Shown piece by piece: positions 17,101 through 24,117 of a stretch of 64,000 nucleotides of DNA; positions within the stretch are counted from its first letter, which is position 1, and each line of letters starts with the position of its first letter. Under the pieces are notes generated by a model that saw only the letters and a list, made by a program, of their open reading frames with translations, was not told where the DNA came from and did not search any database. The position numbers and the translations under genes are program-made. This DNA is from JAZDCJ01 sp036311985. Lineage in GTDB: Bacteria > Actinomycetota > Actinomycetes > Actinomycetales > Micrococcaceae. The DNA is taken from NCBI RefSeq assembly GCF_036311985.1, contig NZ_JAZDCJ010000001.1; one strand, written 5' to 3'.

Positions 17101-17670
17101 ACGGTCCGGCTCGTGCCGTCCGAACGCGCCCAGGTCTCCGGCCACGACGTTCCGGCAGGCGCCGAGGGCCGGCTCGTCGTCCTGGCCGAGCGCAGCGATC
17201 CCGGATGGCGGGCGCGCTTCAACGGCGAGCCCCTCCCGCCGGCCGGCACGGGCTGGGCCCAGGCCTTCGAACTGCCCGCCGGCCCGGGAACGCTCGAGAT
17301 CCGCTACGACTCCGCCTGGACCGTCCCGGTCCTGGCCGCGCAGGGAACGGTCCTCGGGATGGCCCTGCTCCTGCTGGTCCCCATCCCGCAGCGCCGCCGT
17401 TTCGCCGTGCGCCGGCTTGAGCAGTACCGTTCGACGTCGAGCGCGGACAGCATCCGCGAGCTCGACGCCGGGGGGAGCGGGGACCCGACCGCGGACAGCG
17501 CCGCGGACGGCGGCGAGGGCTCCGGCCGGGACACTGCGGCCGGTGGCCACGGTGAGGCCGCCGCGGGCGGGCACGCCGCCGAGGCCGGCGCGGCGGACGC
17601 GGATGACGCGGCCGCCCCGGAGCCCGCAGGCGGTCCGGAGCCGGAGAACCACCAGGAGGCAGCACGATGA
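14107..17670 (+). CDS. large multi-membrane glycosyltransferase family 2 protein
   Basis: About 1187 residues. Residues 3-250 form a GT2 domain: VTAVLVAHNGARYL opening, WLLHDDAAPD carrying the DxD-like site, and PGHGDDLDLCWRNRLAG as the acceptor/base region. Hydrophobic helices follow from about residue 255, then a linker, then ten or more membrane segments between about 375 and 810, an extracytoplasmic domain, a final membrane helix near 1085, and an acidic Gly/Ala-rich tail. It likely builds or exports an envelope glycan. No ATG, GTG or TTG opens the frame: CTG 14107 (GGAAG 8 nt upstream) or ATT 14110, both overlapping the whiB stop, are the candidates. It is coupled to the DUF5719 gene by an ATGA overlap. 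Confidence 0.85.
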   Translation: MIHSQVRVTAVLVAHNGARYLPGTLEALNGQSRPADVCIGVDAGSSDASGALLRAGLPQGSPVVEAASQGFGHSVATGLQGRLPAADPEIQDWIWLLHDDAAPDPYALESLLRSVETTPSVTIAGCKQLDRDAPRRLLDAGLTVSRWGERLTLIDVDELDQGQYDRRSDSFAVNSAGMLVRRDAWEQLGGFDPALPGHGDDLDLCWRNRLAGHRVVVVPQARMYHSADTIKSMAGPVAARRAEVYLRLKHARAWQLPFVALGAVLGGVLRFFASLVAKDPGHALGQLGASLAAVLSPLRLARSRRAARRTRRVSRSMVRILMVPRREVWAHRRNLLEGLEATRVVGDGTGSTSEASNPSGDNNDDFAALAAPARTSDAVSAVLVVLIAGTAALIGLRSLVNAPALTGGSLLPLSPGLGDIWHHATAWWQGAGGGQPGPGDPFDHVLWLVGAAGLGNANAAFVVLFLAAMPLAALGAWTALGAVTGSRAARLVGALLWALAPALQSALGGGRAGAVAVHVVLPWVVLGCIRAVGAARERRTGDDAGAGPPRAGVRSVPSWAAAAGAGLGLAACTAGSPALLPFAVVATVLVALPLGRRAKTLWWVPVPALVLAAGHLVAAAEQPRILLADPGVPQAFEAAPLWQQLLGFPTAFDAAAPLAGFGWLPAEVPGALTAAIAIGAPVLLLAAVGLFRPGPRGWTARTLWTVGVLALAAGVASGLVPTAVDAGTPVSAFTGPFVSVFTLAAVFAAVVGLDGLRRLHRDARANHEPGAPRGRGRTAAFAAAMALLLAATAASTALWLVPGLATGEAVADAAGDGAATPERLGTALEVVPGAARTLPATAADRGTGPFEDRSLVIGRGDDGMMTASLMDGAGTSLDGLAAIVDVGRFHGGLVDAEPRQDDDVTALVRSTVASIVSGQSIDPRQALQELGVSFVVLRPGDAATDALAGQLDSVPGLGAVGRTESGWLWRVEPAAGLEGTDNPADFTARVRIVDAGGATVRLVPSERAQVSGHDVPAGAEGRLVVLAERSDPGWRARFNGEPLPPAGTGWAQAFELPAGPGTLEIRYDSAWTVPVLAAQGTVLGMALLLLVPIPQRRRFAVRRLEQYRSTSSADSIRELDAGGSGDPTADSAADGGEGSGRDTAAGGHGEAAAGGHAAEAGAADADDAAAPEPAGGPEPENHQEAAR

Positions 17671-19265
17671 CCGCTACCACGCAGAGGCGCAAGCGCGGCC
17701 GGATCGCCGCGGCGGCCGCCGGGGCCGCCCTCGTGCTGGGGACCGGGGGCGGCGTCGCCGCGGCCGCGTGGCTCCTGCCGGGCCCCGGAACGGCCGATGG
17801 AGCGGTGCCGCGCATCACGCTACCGGCCGGCGACTTCGTGGCGTCGTGCCCCGAGGCGCCCCGCGTTGTGGAGGGCACCACCGCCGAGGGGACGGACCCG
17901 GCCTTCGGCTCCGCCTCCTCGACCGAACGGGCGCCGCTGCGCGCCGTCGTCGTCGGCGACGCCGCCGAACGGATCCCCGGGAGCGTGGTCTCGGACGCCG
18001 AAGGCGGCGAGGTGCAGCGGCTGGCGCCCGCGGTACCGGACGCCGAGGCCGCCCAGGAGGCGGCGGCCAGCGCGGACGGGTTCTCGGGTCGCTCCGCCGC
18101 GGCCCGATCCGGCATCGAGTCCGGGGGGCCGACGGCGCTGACCGTCCAGCCGCTTGGCGGCTTCACCTCCGTCGCCGGCATGGCGCGGGGCTACGAGGCC
18201 GAAGACGGAGACCTGGCCGGCCTGGCCAGCTCCCGCTGCCAGAGCCCGTCGCACGAGCAGTGGCTCGTCGGCGCCTCGACCGAGCTGGGGCGGATGGCGC
18301 TGCTCGTCGTCACCAACCCCTCGGCCTCCGCCTCGACCGTCGACCTCGAGGTCCACGGGCCCACGGGTCCCATCGACTCCGGCGCCACGCGGGGGATCGT
18401 CCTGGCCCCCGGGGAATCCAAGCGGATCGTGCTCGCGGGCCTCGCCGCGGACGAGCCGGCGGTGTCCGTCCACGTCGTGGCGAAGGGTGCCCCCGTGGTC
18501 AGCGTGATCCAGCAGAGCGTCCTGCGCGGGCTGGTGCCCGGGGGAGTGGAGTACATCGAACCCTCCGCGGCGCCCGCCGACGGGCAGACGGTCGCCGGCG
18601 TCCTGGTCCAGGACCCGGAGGCGACCGCTCACCTCGACGGCGACGAGTACGCTGACGCGTCCACTGCGCTGCAGGTCACCGTCCCCGGAACCGAGGACGC
18701 CGTGCTCAACGTCCGCGCCTTCGGCACCGGAGGGGAGGCCGCGCTCCCCGGAGACGGCGTCCACTCCGTCGAGGCCGGACAGACCGTGCTCGTCCCGCTG
18801 GACTCGCTCGGCGCCGGTACCTACACCGTCAACGTCCAGGCGGACCAGCCGCTGGTGGCGGCCGTCCGGACCGTGTGGGGCAACGCGGAGTCACCGGAGA
18901 CGGACCTCGCGTGGATGGCCTCGGCCGAGCGGCTCGGCAGCGAGCACCTCGTCGTCGTGCCGGAGACGGGGACGGCGCGCCTGGCCTTCGGTTCCGTCGG
19001 CGGGGAGTCCACGATCACCCTGAGGCCCGTCTCCGCGGATGGAGGGATCGGGGCCGAGACCACGCTCCAGACGTCCGGGGGGACCACTCTCGTCCAGGAC
19101 ATCACCCGGCTCGGCGGGGACACGGTCGCGGTGATCGTCGGGACGAGCGGGGACCCCGTCTACGGCGGGCTCGTGGGCTTCCAGCCCCGGGGAACGGCGA
19201 CGGGGACGACCCTGCCGCCCGCGACCCCCTCCCAGCGCTCAGTCGTCGTCGACGTCACACCCTAG
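17667..19265 (+). CDS. DUF5719 family secreted/anchored protein
   Basis: A 532-residue protein with a basic N-terminus and one hydrophobic segment (about 12-37) acting as signal anchor. The rest is extracytoplasmic beta-rich sequence with repeated immunoglobulin-like strands (for example ALLVVTNPSASASTVDLEVHG and the VSVHVVAKGAPVVSVIQQS segment, both given only in part). This is what I know as DUF5719, which in actinobacteria follows the giant GT2 gene. Start and stop overlap the upstream gene by 4 nt (ATGA), so the two are translationally coupled, suggesting a partner of the glycosyltransferase at the cell surface. The ligand is unknown. Confidence 0.75.
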   Translation: MTATTQRRKRGRIAAAAAGAALVLGTGGGVAAAAWLLPGPGTADGAVPRITLPAGDFVASCPEAPRVVEGTTAEGTDPAFGSASSTERAPLRAVVVGDAAERIPGSVVSDAEGGEVQRLAPAVPDAEAAQEAAASADGFSGRSAAARSGIESGGPTALTVQPLGGFTSVAGMARGYEAEDGDLAGLASSRCQSPSHEQWLVGASTELGRMALLVVTNPSASASTVDLEVHGPTGPIDSGATRGIVLAPGESKRIVLAGLAADEPAVSVHVVAKGAPVVSVIQQSVLRGLVPGGVEYIEPSAAPADGQTVAGVLVQDPEATAHLDGDEYADASTALQVTVPGTEDAVLNVRAFGTGGEAALPGDGVHSVEAGQTVLVPLDSLGAGTYTVNVQADQPLVAAVRTVWGNAESPETDLAWMASAERLGSEHLVVVPETGTARLAFGSVGGESTITLRPVSADGGIGAETTLQTSGGTTLVQDITRLGGDTVAVIVGTSGDPVYGGLVGFQPRGTATGTTLPPATPSQRSVVVDVTP

Positions 19266-19303
19266 CCCAGGGTCGCCGGGTCCCGTTCCCGGGGTCGGGG
19301 CCG

Positions 19304-19801
19304 CTAGTGTCCCTGCAAACCGCGGCCGTAGCTGGAATCGACGTCCTCGGGGGCCATCGCGAGCAGTTCGGCCACGAGTTCCACGACGACGTCGTGGACG
19401 ACGTCCCCCAGGTCGACGGCGTGTCCCGCGAGCTGCTCCACGGGGCGGCGGTAGACGCGGATGACGGCGGAACGGCGGGCCGTCGCGGAGGACGCCGTGC
19501 CGAGGGGAACGGGCCCGCCGGAGGACTCGGCGCGGCGCAGCGACTTCTCGGAGGGCACGAGCTCGACCTCGAAGGCCACGGCCGCGATCCGCGGTCCCCA
19601 CAACTCCTCGAGCCGCTCGGCGGAACCCGCCACGAGGTCCTCGAAGCGCTCGGCCCGGGTCCGCGACCCCGGCAGCTGCTGCAGCATGAGCGCGCCGCGC
19701 AGCCCGCGGCCGTGCCGGTTGCGGCGCCGGCGGGCGAACGGCCGCCCGCGGGATCCCGTGGACGGGCCGTGACCTGGATCGAGGGAGTCGGCGTCGGACA
19801 T
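19304..19801 (-). CDS. metallopeptidase-like protein with degenerate zinc motif
   Basis: A 165-residue protein resembling the actinobacterial zincin-like metallopeptidase family (old DUF1025) found between whiB/GT and DUF3499 genes. The first 45 residues are basic (RPFARRRRNRHGRG). Where active members have HExxH, this protein reads HDVVVE (residues 136-141), so the glutamate and second histidine are not in register and peptidase activity is doubtful. ATG 19801 lies six nt downstream of TAAGCT (19808-19813), a leaderless arrangement. It is divergent from the DUF3499 gene and convergent with the DUF5719 gene. Confidence 0.65.
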   Translation of the reverse strand: MSDADSLDPGHGPSTGSRGRPFARRRRNRHGRGLRGALMLQQLPGSRTRAERFEDLVAGSAERLEELWGPRIAAVAFEVELVPSEKSLRRAESSGGPVPLGTASSATARRSAVIRVYRRPVEQLAGHAVDLGDVVHDVVVELVAELLAMAPEDVDSSYGRGLQGH

Positions 19802-19807
19802 GTTCCG

Positions 19808-19813
19808 AGCTTA
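19808..19813 (-). promoter_or_regulatory. -10 box, leaderless metallopeptidase-like gene
   Basis: TAAGCT, six nt before ATG 19801. Confidence 0.5.
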
Positions 19814-19951
19814 TCGGCTCGGGACGCGACCGGCGCCGCCGGACGGCGAGGCCCGCTCGGACGGCGGCGCGCGGGAGCGGACCGCGTCGCGGGCGGAACG
19901 ACGGCGGCCCGCCGGGCGGCGTCAATCCCCGGCCGGGGAGGGCCCGCCGGG

Positions 19952-19957
19952 TAGGCT
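19952..19957 (+). promoter_or_regulatory. -10 box, leaderless DUF3499 gene
   Basis: TAGGCT, eight nt before GTG 19966. Confidence 0.5.
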
Positions 19958-19965
19958 GGGTCCTC

Positions 19966-20364
19966 GTGGGATCCATCAGACTCTGTTCACGCTCGGCCTG
20001 CCGCCAGCCGGCCATCGCCACGCTGACCTATGTCTACGCCGACTCGACGGCCGTGCTGGGTCCGCTCGCGACGTTCGCCGAACCCCATTGCTACGACCTC
20101 TGCGCGGCCCATGCCGAACGGCTGACCGTCCCGCGCGGATGGGATGTCGTCCGGCTCGAACTGCCCGAGCGCCCGCGCCTGGAATCCGACGATCTCTCGG
20201 CGCTCGCGGACGCCGTCCGGGAAGACCCGTCCCGTGTGGCCGCCGGGGACGCGCCCGGCGCCGGTGCGCCCCCGGCGCCGCGGAACGCTCCGGAGCCGCT
20301 CGAGCCCCCGGCCGACGCCGAGGCGGGGCGCCCACGGCTCCGCGTCCTGCGCGGCCCCTCCTGA
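19966..20364 (+). CDS. DUF3499 family protein
   Basis: A 132-residue protein with four cysteines in two pairs, Cys7/Cys12 (CSRSAC) and Cys42/Cys46 (CYDLC), probably binding zinc. A folded N-terminal part of about 75 residues is followed by a Pro/Ala-rich tail. This matches DUF3499, an actinobacteria-specific family of unknown function always close to ahcY. GTG 19966 lies eight nt after TAGGCT (19952-19957) with no ribosome binding site, again suggesting a leaderless mRNA. Confidence 0.82.
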   Translation: MGSIRLCSRSACRQPAIATLTYVYADSTAVLGPLATFAEPHCYDLCAAHAERLTVPRGWDVVRLELPERPRLESDDLSALADAVREDPSRVAAGDAPGAGAPPAPRNAPEPLEPPADAEAGRPRLRVLRGPS

Positions 20365-20440
20365 GGCACCGGACGTTCCGGCGATCCGGGCAGCCGGCCC
20401 CCGCCCGTCACGGGATGGCAGCGCTCGCGGCGCGAGACCA

Positions 20441-20446
20441 TAAACT
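20441..20446 (+). promoter_or_regulatory. -10 box, leaderless Trm112-like/ahcY
   Basis: TAAACT, six nt before ATG 20453. Confidence 0.55.
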
Positions 20447-20452
20447 GGGGCC

Positions 20453-20656
20453 ATGGCCCATATTCCTCCCCAGCTGCTGGCCGTCCTGCGGTGCCCCGTG
20501 ACGGGTTCGACCCTGGTCCGGCGCGGCGACGAGCTGGTGTCCACCGTCCCCGGCCCCGGCGGCGAGCCCCTGTGCTACGCCGTCCAGGACGGGATCCCCG
20601 TCCTCCTGCCGACCCCCGCCGAAACCACCAGCGACCCCACGGAGCAGCCCTCATGA
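20453..20656 (+). CDS. Trm112-like small protein
   Basis: A 67-residue protein with the Trm112/UPF0434 layout: LLAVLRCPVTG at residues 8-18 and YAVQDGIPVLLP at 42-53. Trm112 proteins are small zinc-binding activators of methyltransferases. Only Cys14 and Cys41 remain; the second cysteine of the CPxC pair is Thr17, so zinc binding may be lost, as in several bacterial members. TAAACT (20441-20446) ends six nt before the ATG. The stop overlaps the ahcY start (ATGA), coupling it to a methylation-cycle enzyme. Confidence 0.8.
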   Translation: MAHIPPQLLAVLRCPVTGSTLVRRGDELVSTVPGPGGEPLCYAVQDGIPVLLPTPAETTSDPTEQPS

Positions 20657-22137
20657 CCTTCGACTACAAGATCGCCGACATCGGCCTCCACGAGGCGGGC
20701 CGCCACCAGATCCGCCTCGCCGAGCACGAGATGCCGGGCCTGATGTCCCTGCGCCGGGAGTTCGGGCCGACGCAGCCGCTCAAGGGCGCCCGGATCGCCG
20801 GATCGCTGCACATGACCGTCCAGACCGCCGTGCTGATCGAGACGCTCACGGCCCTCGGCGCGGAGGTCCGCTGGGCCTCCTGCAACATCTTCTCCACCCA
20901 GGACGAGGCCGCTGCGGCCGTCGTCGTCGGTGACGGGACCCCGGAGGATCCCCGGGGGGTCCCGGTCTTCGCGTGGAAGAACGAGTCGCTGGAGGAGTAC
21001 TGGTGGACCGCCGAGCAGATCCTCACGTGGCCCGGCGCCGCCGGCGACCCGGAGCTCGGTCCCAACATGATCCTGGACGACGGCGGGGACGCGACCCTGC
21101 TGCTGCACAAGGGCGTCGAGTTCGAGGCCGCCGGTGCGGTCCCGTCCGCCGCGGAGGGCGACGCGCACGAGTACACGATCATCCTGGACACGCTCCGCCG
21201 CTCGCTCGCCCACGATCCGCGGAAGTGGACGCGGACGGCCGAGCGGATCCTCGGCGTCACCGAGGAGACCACGACGGGCGTCATGCGGCTGTACCAGCTG
21301 GCGGAGGCCGGCCAGCTGCTCTTCCCGGCGATCAACGTCAACGACTCGGTGACGAAGTCCAAGTTCGACAACAAGTACGGCATCCGCCACTCGCTGCCCG
21401 ACGGCATCATGCGGGCGACCGACGTGCTCATCGGCGGCAAGGTCGCCGTCGTCTGCGGCTACGGCGACGTCGGCAAGGGCGCCGCCGAGGCGCTGCGGGG
21501 CCAGGGCGCACGCGTCATCGTCACCGAGATCGATCCGATCTGCGCGCTGCAGGCCGCGATGGACGGCTACCAGGTGGCGCGGCTCGATTCCGTGCTGGAG
21601 CAGGGAGACCTCTTCATCACGACGACCGGCGGCAAGGACATCATCATGGCCGACGACATGCTGCGCATGAAGGACAAGGCCATCGTCGGCAACGTCGGCC
21701 ACTTCGATAACGAGATCGACATGGCCGGCCTCGCCCGCGTGCCCGGCGTCCGCAAGGTCGAGATCAAGCCGCAGGTCCACGAGTGGGTCTTCGAGTCCGG
21801 CACGGAGGCGGAACGCTCGATCATCGTGCTCTCCGAGGGCCGGCTGCTGAACCTCGGCAACGCCACGGGGCACCCGAGCTTCGTCATGTCCAACTCCTTC
21901 GCGAACCAGACGATCGCCCAGATCGAGCTCTTCACGAAGCATGGACAGCTCGACGCCGAGGGGCGCCCCGCCTACGGCAAGCAGGTCTACGTGCTGCCGA
22001 AGATCCTCGACGAGAAGGTCGCCCGGCTGCACCTCGACGCCCTCGGGGTCGAGCTGACGGAGCTGAGCAAGGAGCAGGCGGAGTACCTGGACGTGGACGT
22101 CGCCGGCCCGTACAAGGCGGACCACTACCGCTACTAG
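20653..22137 (+). CDS. ahcY: adenosylhomocysteinase
   Basis: A 494-residue S-adenosylhomocysteine hydrolase, splitting SAH into adenosine and homocysteine with bound NAD+ and thereby relieving product inhibition of methyltransferases. The NAD-binding GYGDVGKGAAEALRGQGA stretch (about 273-290), the substrate region NVNDSVTKSKFDNKYG (about 229-244) and the C-terminal KADHYRY are hallmark sequences. The extra segment around residues 150-180 is typical of the long bacterial form. It is translationally coupled to the Trm112-like gene; adenosine produced could feed the PNP encoded at 59 kb. Confidence 0.97.
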   Translation: MTFDYKIADIGLHEAGRHQIRLAEHEMPGLMSLRREFGPTQPLKGARIAGSLHMTVQTAVLIETLTALGAEVRWASCNIFSTQDEAAAAVVVGDGTPEDPRGVPVFAWKNESLEEYWWTAEQILTWPGAAGDPELGPNMILDDGGDATLLLHKGVEFEAAGAVPSAAEGDAHEYTIILDTLRRSLAHDPRKWTRTAERILGVTEETTTGVMRLYQLAEAGQLLFPAINVNDSVTKSKFDNKYGIRHSLPDGIMRATDVLIGGKVAVVCGYGDVGKGAAEALRGQGARVIVTEIDPICALQAAMDGYQVARLDSVLEQGDLFITTTGGKDIIMADDMLRMKDKAIVGNVGHFDNEIDMAGLARVPGVRKVEIKPQVHEWVFESGTEAERSIIVLSEGRLLNLGNATGHPSFVMSNSFANQTIAQIELFTKHGQLDAEGRPAYGKQVYVLPKILDEKVARLHLDALGVELTELSKEQAEYLDVDVAGPYKADHYRY

Positions 22138-22148
22138 CGCAGCGGGCC

Positions 22149-22184
22149 GGCCGCCTGGTCCCGGAATCCCCGGGACGGGCGGCC
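22149..22184. terminator. hairpin terminator between ahcY and the RDD gene
   Basis: GGCCGCC and GTCCCGG on the left pair with CCGGGAC and GGCGGCC on the right around a 5-nt loop, with a 2-nt/1-nt internal bulge. It lies between convergent genes. Confidence 0.7.
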
Positions 22185-22215
22185 GAGCCGTGCCGGAGCC
22201 CGCCGCGGGCGTCCC

Positions 22216-23022
22216 CTACCGCGTGCCCTGGAACGGCAGCCGGTGCAGCCGCTCGGCGACGGCGCGCTGGCGCTCCTTGGCCGCGCTGAGGCGCTGGAAG
22301 TCGCGGTTGCGCCGCTCGGCCATCACCGCGGTCAGGAAGTCCTCGGCCCCCGTGCCGGGCGGGGGGGCGGGGGCGACGAATGCGTGGACCTGGGTGGCCA
22401 GCTCGGCGCCGACGCGCTCCCGGGACCGCGGCGTCATCGACGCGGACTGGCGGACGAACCGCACCACCTGGGCCGCCAGCGCGTCCGGCACGCGGCCCAG
22501 GTCGGCGAGCTCGGCCCACGGCTGCAGACGCGTCGGGACGGGCGGGAGCTGGGGCGTGAACCGGGCCCGGCGTTCGCGCATCGAGTACGTCCCCGCCAAC
22601 ATGTCGCCGAGCCGTTTGCCCCGCTCGTTGGAGAACGCCACGATCAAGGCGAGCGAGCCGAACAGGGCCAGGACCTCCAGCAGGGCCAGCATGCCGCGGA
22701 TGAACGCGTGGCGAAAGCGGATCGATCCGCCGTCGTCGCGGACGATCCGCAGCCCCATGACGGCGCGGCCGAGCGACTTGCCGCGCGTGAGCGTCTCCAC
22801 GGCGACGGGTACGGCGAGAAGCCAGAAGAGGGAGATCCCCAGCCACATCGCCGTCGCGGCGGATTCGTCGAGCAGCGTGGTGGTCTCGCCCAGCAGGACC
22901 ACGGTGCCGAGGAGCGCCAGGGCGTAGACGAGGTAGTCGATCAGGCAGCCGACGGCGCGGGGGACGAAGCTGGCCTCGCGGAGTTCCAGGACCACGGCCT
23001 CGCCCGTGATGACGGTGCTCAT
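22216..23022 (-). CDS. RDD family membrane protein
   Basis: A 268-residue membrane protein. Residues 20-155 contain the RDD domain: the ASFVPRAVGCLIDYLV opening, TRGKSLGRAVMGLRIVRDDG in the middle, and SNERGKRLGDMLAGT at the end, with three to four hydrophobic helices. The last 110 residues are cytoplasmic and charged. RDD proteins are proposed transporters or membrane-stress factors; no substrate can be named. ATG 23022 has a GGAGG ribosome binding site. It is divergent from the SpoIIM-type gene, a pairing common in actinobacteria. Confidence 0.88.
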   Translation of the reverse strand: MSTVITGEAVVLELREASFVPRAVGCLIDYLVYALALLGTVVLLGETTTLLDESAATAMWLGISLFWLLAVPVAVETLTRGKSLGRAVMGLRIVRDDGGSIRFRHAFIRGMLALLEVLALFGSLALIVAFSNERGKRLGDMLAGTYSMRERRARFTPQLPPVPTRLQPWAELADLGRVPDALAAQVVRFVRQSASMTPRSRERVGAELATQVHAFVAPAPPPGTGAEDFLTAVMAERRNRDFQRLSAAKERQRAVAERLHRLPFQGTR

Positions 23023-23077
23023 GGTCCTCCCGGATCGCGGTGGTGCGGTCCTCCCAATGTAGCCGACGGGCCCGGGA

Positions 23078-23083
23078 TAGGGT
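23078..23083 (+). promoter_or_regulatory. -10 box, leaderless SpoIIM-type gene
   Basis: TAGGGT, six nt before GTG 23090. Confidence 0.5.
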
Positions 23084-23089
23084 GGGAGC

Positions 23090-24082
23090 GTGGACCTTGA
23101 TGCCTTCGTCGCCGTGCACCAGCCGGACTGGCAGCGCCTCGATGCGCTGTCTTCCCGGCGTCGGCTGAGCGGCCCCGAGGCGGACGAGTTCCTGGCCCTG
23201 TACGAGCGCGTGTCGACGCACTTGTCGATGGTCCGCTCCGTGGAACCGGACACCGTGGTGTCCGCGGACCTCTCGGCCCGCCTGTCCCGGGCGAGGACCC
23301 GGTTCACGGGCGCGCGCGGTGACGTCCTGGCGGAGCTGGCCCGCTTCTTCGTCGTCTCCCTGCCGGCGGCGTTCTACCGCATCCGGCACCTGACCGTGGT
23401 CATCGGGGTCCTGTTCACGGCGCTCGCCACGGCCTTCGGCTTCTGGGCCGCGGGCACGCCGGGAGTCGTCGAGGCGATGGGCTCCCATGAGGAGCTGCGG
23501 GCCTACGCCGAGCACCGTTTCGTGGACTACTACTCGGAGAACCCCGCGGCCTCGTTCGCGGGGGCGGTCTGGAGCAACAACGCCTTCATCGCGGGGATGT
23601 GCGTCGCGTTCGGCATCACGGGCCTCTACGTGCCGTTCGTCCTGGTCCAGAATGCGATCGGGATCGGGATGGCCGGCGGCGTCATGGCGGCGTTCGGGGA
23701 GCTGGACACCTTCTTCCTCTACATCCTTCCGCACGGCTTCATGGAGCTCACGGCCATCTTCATCGCCGCGGCCGCCGGGCTGCGGATCTTCTGGGCCTGG
23801 GTGGCTCCGGGGCCGAGGACGCGGGCCGCTGCGCTGGCCGCGGAGGGGCGCTCCCTCATGACGGTGGCCCTGGGGCTGGTCCTCGTGCTGCTCGTCTCGG
23901 GGATCGTCGAGGCGTACGTGACGCCGAGCCCGCTCCCGCATGGGGTGCGGATGGGCCTGGGCCTGGCGGTCCTGGCCGGCTATTGGACCTACACCCTGGT
24001 CCTGGGGCGGCGCGCCGTCGCCTCGGGCGCCACGGGAGACATGGATACTTACGACGCCGGGGCCACGGTTCCGACGGCGTAG
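23090..24082 (+). CDS. SpoIIM-type (stage II sporulation protein M) membrane protein
   Basis: A 330-residue protein with a helical N-terminal cytoplasmic domain (about 1-95) and about six membrane helices. The central part with WSNNAFIAGMCVAFGITGLY, QNAIGIGMAGG and LPHGFMELTAIFIAAAAG matches the SpoIIM/DUF95 family, which in sporulating Firmicutes assists peptidoglycan remodelling; the role in non-sporulating actinobacteria is unknown. GTG 23090 follows TAGGGT (23078-23083) by six nt, a leaderless arrangement. It pairs divergently with RDD; the usual partners moxR and DUF58 lie 12 kb away in this genome. Confidence 0.87.
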   Translation: MDLDAFVAVHQPDWQRLDALSSRRRLSGPEADEFLALYERVSTHLSMVRSVEPDTVVSADLSARLSRARTRFTGARGDVLAELARFFVVSLPAAFYRIRHLTVVIGVLFTALATAFGFWAAGTPGVVEAMGSHEELRAYAEHRFVDYYSENPAASFAGAVWSNNAFIAGMCVAFGITGLYVPFVLVQNAIGIGMAGGVMAAFGELDTFFLYILPHGFMELTAIFIAAAAGLRIFWAWVAPGPRTRAAALAAEGRSLMTVALGLVLVLLVSGIVEAYVTPSPLPHGVRMGLGLAVLAGYWTYTLVLGRRAVASGATGDMDTYDAGATVPTA

Positions 24083-24117
24083 CACCCCCGTGGTGCCGAG
24101 AAAGGAAAAGGCAACGC

